A stretch of 64,000 bases of DNA, taken from positions 388,367 through 452,366 of the forward strand of contig NW_003314344.1 of the NCBI RefSeq assembly GCF_000143415.4. The letters are read 5' to 3'. Position numbers and translations under genes: made by a program. Below are positions 56,185 to 64,000 of the stretch, one piece after another (position 1 is the stretch's first letter; each line of letters opens with the position of its first letter). The stretch comes from Selaginella moellendorffii. Taxonomy: Eukaryota; Streptophyta; Lycopodiopsida; Selaginellales; Selaginellaceae. The notes beneath the pieces were generated by a model. The model was not told the DNA's origin and did not search any database. It saw nothing but the letters and a program-made list of their open reading frames with translations.

Positions 56185-57751
56185 CTAGTAAACGTGAGAA
56201 TCCAGCCTGGGGATTGGGATAGCTACAAGAGGTTGACTCTTTTGACAAACCAGTCCAAATGTTTGATCCATGTTCAGCTTTGCCGGATCATCAAGATCTC
56301 CATCCAGCTTCCAGTCAAATCCTTGAACGAGCGTTGCAATACCCATCTGGACAGCATCAAATCCAAGCTTTGCACCGGGACAAACTCTCCTCCCTGTTCC
56401 AAACGGAAGTAAGTTGAAACTTTGGCCAAAGACATCGATGTCTGGCAAGTCGATAAAACGCTGCGGCCGAAACTCAAGAGGATCTTTCCAGAACCTCTCA
56501 TCCAGACCGATCGAGTAGCTGCTGATGTAGATCACAGTCCCGTCCGGGAGGGTGTAGCCATCGAGCTCGATTGGGCCTCCTTGGACGATCTTGGGAAGAG
56601 CTAGCGGAGCCACTGACCGGAGCCTCATTGTTTCCTTGGCTATGGCTTCGACGTATGGAAGTTTTGCGATGTCCGACTCGTCCACAAGTTTTTCTTTGCC
56701 GACAACTGTATCAATCTGGCTCTGAGCTCTCGAGAATTCGACTGGATGCTGGAGAAGCTCAGCCATGGCCCATTCCAGTGAGAGAGCCGAAGTATCCACA
56801 GCACCCAGCAACATATCCTGTGGGATTCATCTAGCTTTAAAAGAAGAACAACTTTGACCAAGAGAAACTTACGAGCAAAAGTGTGATTTTGGTGGTGTCT
56901 GAGAGCTTCTCTCCCATGGAGATGAGCACGTCGATGAAAGACATGGGCTCCTCGCTGGTGAAAACCGGAGGATCCCCTCGCCGGTCTCGTAAGATCGACA
57001 AGAGGTGCCTGTTTACCCGGTCCATGAGCTGCTTGTATTTCTTCTCCAGGCCTTGGACGTCCAGCCAGCGAATTCCAGGGATGTAATCGCTCACATTGAA
57101 GATCCCGGCCAGCCTAACCATCTCCACGATCGCTTGCACGAACTCGTCGACATTCGCAGTGTTCTTGTAGTGTCCACAGAAGCGTTTCCCAAATAGCATG
57201 TAAGTTATAACGTTCATGTTCATGTCGTGGATCTTTTGCCGCAGGAGAACCGGATTCCCTCGCTCGTCTCTGAGAGATTGAGCGAGACGGCACTGCTCCT
57301 CGCGACGGATTCCATCGTAAATTTTGAGCTTGGTCGGGGAGAGCAAGTGAGTGTTGATGAGCTTCCTGTAGAGCTTCACTTCCGGAGTGTATTGGCTGAA
57401 AACTAGACCATTGTAGTCGTTGCCAAAGTATTTCCCGCAGATCAGTGGAGCTTTGGAGGCAAACTCGAGGCCATGGCGCTTGAAAATCTCTCTGGCAGCT
57501 CTCTCGGAGCTGATTATGACTGTGGACACGCTGCCGAGCTTCAAGTGCATCACATCGCCATATCTCTTGGAGAGTTTGTGGAGTGAAATGTGAGGGAGCG
57601 AGCCGAGCTTGTGGAGACAGCCAATGACTGGCAAGTTGAGTGGTCCTGGAGGGAGATTTCCTGGAGGATTTCTTCTTCTAGTAGAAGAGAACCAGAGAGC
57701 TGCAGCAAGCAGCACTAAGGCACTCAAACTTGGGAGGGAGAGAAGATCCAT
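56185..57751 (-). CDS. Cytochrome P450, CYP71 clan, tandem copy B
   Basis: Exons 57751-56873 and 56817-56185, with a 55-bp intron, give 503 residues. Same anchor, hinge, I-helix, KETMRL, PQRF and heme loop as copy A, all intact. Differences from copy A are scattered conservative changes, for example APLALPK against VPLGLPK near the substrate-recognition site after KETMRLRS. That is the sort of place where tandem P450 copies change specificity. The start matches copy A. Confidence 0.9.
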
Positions 57752-57899
57752 GAATGGAAGGAAAAACACAACAGTGATAAGTCGTACACTAAATGGGAAT
57801 GGGGATGAGGTCTTGCTTTCAAAACCCACTTGCTTGACTTTGTCTCATCCCAGTAACAATCTGGAGGCAGTGAGCCAATGAGAAGTCGCGTCTGAGTAA

Positions 57900-59760
57900 A
57901 GGTTTAAAGGACGGCATCGCAGGTTTAATGCCCAAGAGAATTCTGTGTATGGCTAGCAGTAAATGCCCAGTATATGCACAAATTCCCTCCATTGGAACAA
58001 AACTCAGTGAGTCTTCCATATTAATTGAGAAGGTTTGCCCTAATGAATAAATATTATTCCCATTTACATTGGTGGAGGCTTTTTTGGTATTCTACTTTTA
58101 CTTTAGATTTATTCTTTTGCTTTTTGTCAGATCACCCTTATCAATAAAGGTGTGCATTTTTAGAAGTATCAATATTATCCATGTTTAGGAATATTGTTAG
58201 TGTACAATGAGGTGTGATTATGTTATCTCCTCTAGATTGGTTCATTCATAACTTTTAAATCAATGTTACAATTAATCACTTTTTATATCAAACATCACCA
58301 AAGAAAAAGATTTTTTCCCTTATTCAATTCTATTGCCCAATTACCCAAAATAGACATATATAACATGGGCATGTAATACTGGTATTAGAAGCATCCAACT
58401 TGGCAGTGTCCAGGCCCTAATTCCTGGCCTAGGATCCTATGGGTCGACCTAGGAGGAAACTTGGTTATACATGTGAAAAAAGAAAACTAAATCTTAGAGA
58501 TAAAATAAATGGGTAGTTAAGGCAAACTAGGGTGAATTAAAAACTTTTAAAAATTACCACATATAATATAGTAGTGGCCCTCAACTTGGGAATTTAATCA
58601 TGAATTTGGGATTTAAATTGGGATCCCTCTATATGTAACATTAATCATTTTAAAATATAAAACATGTAATAATGTTATAACAGAATAAAATAACATTACA
58701 CTATGGGAAAATAATGTTTATGAACTTGAGTGAATTTTTTAATTCATTAACTTTGATGATGAGAAGAAAGATTTCATTAATATATATTTTATTCTTTTTT
58801 TGATTCTTTTTTTTAGTTAATTTTGCCTTTACTATGGTTTTATGTGTTTGATTCTTTCTTTGTCATTTTCAATTATTTACTGTGTTTCATAGATATATCA
58901 TATTATATATGGGACTCATAAAAATGCGTAGATCAAAGTGTTTAAGAATTCTTTGACATTTATAATTTTTATTTTTTAAAATAATGTTAGCTATGTTGTT
59001 AAATGTCATGTATAACTATATAGCTTAAGGAAAGATTTTTTTTTTCTTTGTTGTTTCTAACTTTATCTCACCAAAAACCATATTTTTCTTTAATATTTTT
59101 TGACATTTGGATAATTAAGTAATAGCATTTTATTTAACTATTTATTTTTGTTAAATGAGTTAGAGTTTTTCCACATTTGATTCTTTCATCTCACATTTTT
59201 AATTATTTTATAATTTAATTTTAATTAATTACATTTAGAAGTTTTTCTGAGTACAATGCTATATAAGAAAATAAAGAGGCATCAAACAAAATCAAATGCC
59301 ACGATCTAGTTTCATTGACTAAGAAATTTTCACTGAATAGTCCTACAACAACTCAAACTTGTGCTGTAGCGGGACTCTTACGTTTTCACAAACTCACAAA
59401 ATTGTATTTTCAAAATAAAACTAATTGTAAAATTTTGAAATTTCGTTAAACATAATTGATTTTTTATAAATAATAATTTTTAAAATTTTAATACTATATA
59501 ATTATTTTTTCTCAAGGAAAATAATGAACAATCTTTGTCTTACCATTTCTTAATTCTCGAGAACTTAATTTAAATCAAAAGTTTCAATATTAAACAACAT
59601 TATTTATGAAGTAACAATGAGTATAACTATTAAAAAATAACTCTTATTTAATAATTTAATAGATTAAAAAGCCGTTAAAAATTTATCACCTTGTAGACAA
59701 ACAAGGGTTTAAGGGAAATTGTTGATTCTCTTTTCGTCGCCCTAGCTGGGCTAGCACGGA
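57900..59760. other. AT-rich intergenic
   Basis: The left 950 bp is the upstream flank of P450 copy B, aligned with copy A flank. From 58850 on it is very AT-rich with no supported gene. Confidence 0.45.
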
Positions 59761-59767
59761 AAACTTT

Positions 59768-59779
59768 TTAGGGTTTAGG
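59768..59779 (+). promoter_or_regulatory. Telo-box upstream of uS17
   Basis: TTAGGGTTTAGG, about 10 bp before the start codon. Telo-boxes are a known feature of plant ribosomal-protein promoters and leaders. Confidence 0.5.
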
Positions 59780-59788
59780 TGCGAGAGA

Positions 59789-60174
59789 ATGCGGAGGATC
59801 ATCGGCATTGTGGTGTCTAACAAGATGCAAAAATCGGTGGTGGTGGCGGTGGATCGATTCACGCAGCACCCACTGTACAAGAAATACGTCAAGAAGACGA
59901 CCAGGCTCATGGCACACGACGAGGCCAACGCTTGCAACATCGGCGACCGGGTGCGTGCTCCCCTATTCTCTCTTGCTCGACGATTCTTCCTTTCTTCCAG
60001 GTGAGGCTCAACCCCTCGAGGCCGCTGAGCAAGAGAAAAGCGTGGGTTGTGGCGGAGATCTTGCAGCGAGCAAAGATTTACGAGATGGGAGTTGCCCTGC
60101 CGCAGGTTTTGAGCGACGACGAAGACGACGTCCTTGATGCTCTTGGCAACCTCAAAGTGAGCACGGCTGCCTGA
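59789..60174 (+). CDS. RPS17: Small ribosomal subunit protein uS17, bacterial type, probably mitochondrial
   Basis: Exons 59789-59950 and 60001-60174 give 111 residues. It binds 16S-like rRNA in the small subunit of an organelle ribosome. It starts directly with the S17 fold ([58 protein letters not shown]) and has an acidic tail (DDEDDVLDA). There is no long transit peptide, which fits plant mitochondrial uS17 better than the chloroplast form; location is inferred. It converges with the next gene, 50 bp apart. Confidence 0.9.
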
Positions 60175-60224
60175 AAGCATTTGGTTTTGTTACCTCCAAA
60201 TATCAAAAGTTGAGAAGAACTGGC

Positions 60225-61931
60225 TCAAGAGCTCTTCTCCAATATCTCATTCCTGTCCGCGACCACTGGCGATGGAGCAACCATCTCCATTTCCACCTTG
60301 AGCTCCGTGTCAAACGGTGCCTTGCTGGCCTGCTCTCGACCCAGCGGAGACGGCTTCGGCGAAGACGATGGCGATGGCGATGACGACGAAAACGACGAGC
60401 CTTCCCGATTCCTTCTCGGTTCCTTGACGTAAAACTTGTCATCGCGGACGTCGTAGCGAGCTGCCGTTCGGACCTCTTGACACAGCGAGCACAGACTACA
60501 GAACATCCACAGTGCACAGTCTGTCATATTCGGCTGCCCGCAGCACCACCTCTGACCAGGAAGCCCGAAAGTTGTCCGCATCTTGATCCTCCAGAAACCA
60601 CCATACATGAGCCCGAAGACGCACAGCACTATCCCTGCGAATCCCAGCCCCTGCCTCACGTACCTGTTGTCGATGTTGCCCGCTGCCAGAAGGAAGATCC
60701 AGTATGGAGCCGAGCATATGAGCAAGAACGTCGCAATGTGGACGAACCGGTTGCCGAAACCCAGCCTATCCATGTTCCACCCGAAGACGCAGAATCCACA
60801 CAGCGTAGACATGAGCGCCACCTCCCGGTCCATGCAGCAATCTAAAACACCACCTTGCCACTCGGGCCGCTCCACCAGCTTGCCATCTCTCGAAGCGAAA
60901 GACTTCCTACGTTCCAAAAGGCTGTAGAACCGACCACCTGTGCGACTCGGAGCTTGGAGCTTGGGTCTAGCATCGGCTTCTAGATCCTCATGGAGGTGTA
61001 GCTGGCCGGCCTCTTCGTCCTGGACGTAGTCTCTTCCCAGCGGGCTCAAAGTGTTGTAGATCCCAGCCGCGGCAGCGCAGCCGATTGCTGCTGCCAGGCA
61101 CACCGCCACTCCGATCGCTGGCCTCTCCGATCTCCTGTACCCCCAGTTGAGTCCACACAGCGCGTACTGTGAGAAGCAATTGAGATGGAGGAGGATCACC
61201 ACGACGAGCATATGACCCCATTCGTGTGGTTTCCTCAGACCGTCTTTGCAATAGATCTTCCGGAGCGCGAGGACGTCGGACCTGTTCCAGCGGTGGAGCT
61301 GATAGAGATGGAGGAAGCGCTGGGGATGAAGGTAGAGACACATGAGCGTGAAGAGAGCGTTGAGTATCTGGTTGTTCACTTCGTAGTAGGCGTCCCTGGA
61401 GCTCTTCTTGGGAATGGCATGGTTGAGCATGCCCGTCATGACCATGAAGAGAATAGCCCCCGAGACCGCCACCGCCAGGATCCACACCAGGAGAGCTAAG
61501 TTCTTGGGATTTTTCAGCCACTCCATAGCGTAGTTCTTCATGATCTTCCAGCGAATTTCGCCCACCCCTGGAAGGTTGACGCCCTCTCTCAGCCGGATCC
61601 CGTGACTGCTGCTCGCGGGCTCCTCCACGTCGGGGGTGTTGATCGAAACGAGCTCTCGGGCTATGGCGATCCTGCGGAAGGTCTTGGTCGGGGATAATAC
61701 TGGCTGGGCTTGCGATGCCAACGAGGAGTAGCCCAGAGTGAGGCGCTGGAAGAACGCTAGATTGGAAATCTGCCATCGCTCGCTCGCCTCCTGCTGCTGC
61801 TGCTGCCGCGCTTCATCCTCGAGCGTCTTGCCAAGATCACTACTCACCTCTTTGCCGTTTTGCAGCAGCGATCTCTGCGACGACGAGGACAGCGATCCAA
61901 CCAGATGTAGAGCGTCAGGGGCCTGCGCCAT
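60225..61931 (-). CDS. DUF2985/PLAC8-domain membrane protein
   Basis: One intronless frame of 568 residues. Order: Ser/Gln-rich N-terminus with a Gln run (about 40-50), a conserved-type central region with several hydrophobic helices (ALLVWILAVAVSGAILFMVM, then about 215-310), then a Cys-rich PLAC8 domain (CMDREVALMSTLCGFCVFGW to WCCGQPNMTDCALWMFCSLC, about 368-505), and a Ser/Pro-rich tail. PLAC8 proteins act at membranes in calcium or metal handling and size control; this DUF2985-plus-PLAC8 arrangement is plant-typical and its role is unknown to me. AAACCCTAGG (61957) lies about 25 bp upstream of the ATG. Confidence 0.82.
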   Translation of the reverse strand: MAQAPDALHLVGSLSSSSQRSLLQNGKEVSSDLGKTLEDEARQQQQQEASERWQISNLAFFQRLTLGYSSLASQAQPVLSPTKTFRRIAIARELVSINTPDVEEPASSSHGIRLREGVNLPGVGEIRWKIMKNYAMEWLKNPKNLALLVWILAVAVSGAILFMVMTGMLNHAIPKKSSRDAYYEVNNQILNALFTLMCLYLHPQRFLHLYQLHRWNRSDVLALRKIYCKDGLRKPHEWGHMLVVVILLHLNCFSQYALCGLNWGYRRSERPAIGVAVCLAAAIGCAAAAGIYNTLSPLGRDYVQDEEAGQLHLHEDLEADARPKLQAPSRTGGRFYSLLERRKSFASRDGKLVERPEWQGGVLDCCMDREVALMSTLCGFCVFGWNMDRLGFGNRFVHIATFLLICSAPYWIFLLAAGNIDNRYVRQGLGFAGIVLCVFGLMYGGFWRIKMRTTFGLPGQRWCCGQPNMTDCALWMFCSLCSLCQEVRTAARYDVRDDKFYVKEPRRNREGSSFSSSSPSPSSSPKPSPLGREQASKAPFDTELKVEMEMVAPSPVVADRNEILEKSS

Positions 61932-62318
61932 CCGAGAATCTAGGCGCTATCAAAAAACCCTAGGAGAGCTCATCGTGCTGAAAAACTCCACCACCGACTG
62001 CTACCTACATTTCCAGTTCTAGCTCGAAAAGATTCTCTGCATATTCCTTGGAGGTCAAAGGCTCGATTCCAATTTGCTAGGAACGAATATCCTCTCGAAT
62101 CTACTTTTCCACAGCGCGTTGACTTTGACTTGTCTCGTCGAGTGGGTAGTAGTAGTGTCGCGGTGGAACACAGTTCTTGGCTCTAGGGTTTCTTGGAAGC
62201 TCTCTTCTTTCCTTGTTCTTCTTCCTCTTTTTCCTCAAAGATTCAGGGCTGCGATCGATCGCATTGGAATCCAGCGAATTTGCGCAAGTAAGTAGTATCG
62301 ATCGATCGTCTCAAGTCT
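61932..62318. promoter_or_regulatory. Divergent promoter region with two telo-boxes
   Basis: 387 bp between diverging start codons. AAACCCTAGG (61957) faces the PLAC8 gene and CTAGGGTTTC (62183-62192) faces the MACPF gene. Confidence 0.5.
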
Positions 62319-64000
62319 ATGGTTATGGCTGGAGCGGAGGCCAAGGCCGTCGCCGCAATTCGAGCGCTTGGCCGCGGATTTGACGTGACTTTGGATCTCC
62401 AAGTGGAGTACGCCAAGGGCTGCCTGATCGACGTGGATCAAGAGACCCGCGAGCTCATTGTTCCTGGGAATGTGGTTGTGGAGAATGTTTCCAAGGACAT
62501 CAAAGTGGACAAGGGAGAAAATACGCGATTCCGGAGCGACGTTTTGGATTTTCACCAGGTTTGTAGCTCTTGCGAACTTCATCTAGTTCCTTTCTAAGTC
62601 ATGTAAAAAAAACTTTTTTTTTCTTTGCAGATGTCCGAGAGGTTTAATCACAACGTTGGAATCGCAGGGAAAATGCCGCTGGGATTATTCACTGCCATGT
62701 TTGATCTCAAAGGTCCGTGGCAAGTTGATGCATTGTCCACAAAAAGTCTAGCAATCGATGGCTACTACGCTATCCTTTACGAAGTGAAAGTCACGAAAGC
62801 GCCCTTGAGGCTCATTCAGGAAGTCAAAGACGCTGTCTCATCGACTTGGCAGCCTTTAGAACTCACCAGGTATTATCTCTTCGTTTTTACTCTCTTTGCA
62901 TCTCTGTTGTGAGCTCCTTACACCTTCATTATCTGCAGGTTTATCGAGAAATATGGAACTCACGTAATCACGGGCGTAAAAGTTGGAGGCAAGGACGTGA
63001 TTTATCTCCGACAGAACCAATCCTCGACACTCAATGCGGCCGACATTCAACGATATCTAGAGTCAATTTCCGAACAAAGATTTGCGGATGGTGGTGGAAG
63101 GAGTAACAGACGGTTCAAAGTTTTCAAGAAGGGAGCAAAGAAGAAGGTAACTACATGTTTTTCTAGAAGCCTCTCGTCCTTGAAAGGTCATATCCTATGC
63201 TTTTTTCTTTCTTTGTCTAGGTTGCAGACCCATTTGCGATGATAGACCGCTCGAAAGTGATAAACAACTATAGCTCCATTTCAATCTCGAACGACGTGAG
63301 CATCTGACTATTTGTTCTTTAGTGATTATTCTAACGTTTTCGTGCATATGCTCAGAATGTGGAGGTGAAGTTCAAGCGAAGAGGCGGACTAGATTCCATA
63401 AGGGACCACAACCCATGGTTACTCTCGGTTCCTGACGCCCCGGAAGTTGTATCCATGTCGTTTGTCCCAATAACTTCTTTGCTGGCTGGTGTTCCCGGAA
63501 CAGGGTTCTTGACTCATGCCATCAATCTCTATCTCCGCTGTAAGTTTTGTCCAGTTTCATCAACTTATCTTGCTTGTCTTTCCTTGGTTTTGCAGACAAG
63601 CCTCCGATTGACGAGTTGCTATATTTTCTAGAATTCCAGGTACCCCGTCAATGGTCTCCAAGTTTAGATCCTTCTACGAGTCAAACGAGCAGCGCAAAGC
63701 TACCAGCGCTGCAATTCTCTCCCATGGGGCCTAAGCTACATGTAGCTACGGACGAGGTACGTCTCTCGGCTGGTCACCGTCTTGCAAACGCATTGTTTTT
63801 TGCAGGTAACTGTTTCCAAACGACCCGTGACTGGCTTGCGCTTGTATATCCAGGGGAAAAGTCTCAACAGACTATCAGTTCACTTGCAGTATCTCTCCAA
63901 TCTTCCGAAAATTCTTGAGCAGCACTGGGGTACAAGCACGTACAGCGACGCACCGCGCTGGAAAAGGTCAGAGGAACATCCACGGTGGTTGGAACACGTC
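62319..64000 (+). CDS. MACPF-domain protein, CAD1/NSL1-type (5' part)
   Basis: Exons 62319-62558, 62631-62869, 62939-63146, 63221-63295, 63356-63539, 63596-63756 and from 63806 to the window end, in one frame. Plant MACPF proteins of the CAD1/NSL1 group restrain cell death in immunity; they share the perforin fold but pore formation is not shown. Seen: AIRALGRGFDVTLDLQVEYA, SERFNHNVGIAGKMPLG, and the MACPF signature FIEKYGTHVITGVKVGGKD (exon 3). Then come PWLLSVPDAPEVVSMSFVPI and the C-terminal part that starts RPVTGLRLYIQGKSLNRLS. Introns are 49-75 bp. An ATG two codons downstream (62325) is an alternative start. The 3' end is outside. Confidence 0.9.

Larger units (their letters stand above)
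50870..58850. repeat. Direct tandem duplication (plastid-protein gene plus P450)
   Basis: Copy A is about 50870-54590 and copy B about 54769-58850. Matching landmarks include CTTGAGAGCTCATTGA (50936, 54849), the gene at 51331/55211, the P450 at 52293/56185, and the far flanks GCATTACACTATG (54409 and 58692). Between the copies sits 54594-54769, a scrap of the AP-3 gene. Coding parts differ by a few percent; flanks differ more and have indels. Confidence 0.9.

Noticed and set aside
53110-57196. Plus-strand ORFs such as MPVYLVHQLL and MPVYPVHELL, repeated in all P450 copies
   Set aside because: Antisense of the P450 coding sequence; conserved only because the genes are.
60988-61776. 262-codon Pro/Arg-rich ORF
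   Set aside because: Alternative frame of the PLAC8 gene.
1-64000. tRNA, rRNA or snoRNA genes
   Set aside because: No cloverleaf, box motif or rRNA core sequence was recognised by eye; a covariance search could still find small ones.

Overview
The window looks like nuclear DNA of a seedless vascular plant, most likely the lycophyte Selaginella moellendorffii. This is an inference. It rests on GT-AG introns of only about 40-75 bp in nearly every gene, telo-box (AAACCCTA) motifs near gene starts, plant gene families (SOV/DIS3L2, MUR3-type GT47, AP-3 beta, plastid-targeted proteins, CYP71-clan P450s, CAD1/NSL1-type MACPF), a PPR scrap and several plant LTR retroelements. All exon borders were placed by eye from splice signals and frame continuity; nothing was searched.

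Region 1 (1-11.3 kb) is the most unusual part. It holds a minus-strand DUF7869-type transposon gene (about 446-3271) and a plus-strand, 11-exon gene (6465-10927) whose last exon is an FCP1/NIF-like phosphatase domain. About 20 copies of a 22-bp palindrome are scattered through introns, exons and spacers here and nowhere else in the window. Four short introns are built around one palindrome each, and a 239-bp intron has three. Both genes keep one reading frame throughout but carry eight in-frame stop codons and no frameshift that I can see.

Region 2 (11.3-18.8 kb) has an array of 83-bp hairpin units, a 13-bp tandem repeat, two decayed Ty3/gypsy remnants, a solo LTR with a perfect 5-bp target duplication, and a PPR fragment. 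Region 3 (19.0-22.6 kb) is an intact SOV/DIS3L2-type 3'-5' exoribonuclease gene, followed by about 3.3 kb of AT-rich DNA. Region 4 (25.9-30.2 kb) has a mosaic of gene scraps, a frameshifted plastid-type membrane protein gene, and a P450 gene transcribed divergently from it.

Region 5 (30.5-41.9 kb) is a nested retrotransposon block. A minus-strand gypsy element with 176-bp LTRs and GAACA duplications is interrupted by a plus-strand chromovirus (31348-36942, TTCAC duplications) and by a 675-bp TRIM. A LINE fragment follows. Region 6 (43.1-49.8 kb) carries a GT47 glycosyltransferase, the AP-3 beta subunit, a 61-aa membrane protein and a small secreted 8-cysteine protein.

Region 7 (50.9-58.8 kb) is a direct tandem duplication of a plastid-protein gene plus a P450. 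A scrap of the AP-3 gene sits at the junction, and a clean inversion destroys the second plastid gene. Region 8 (59.8-64 kb) has a bacterial-type ribosomal protein uS17 gene, a DUF2985/PLAC8 membrane protein and the 5' part of a MACPF gene that runs off the window.
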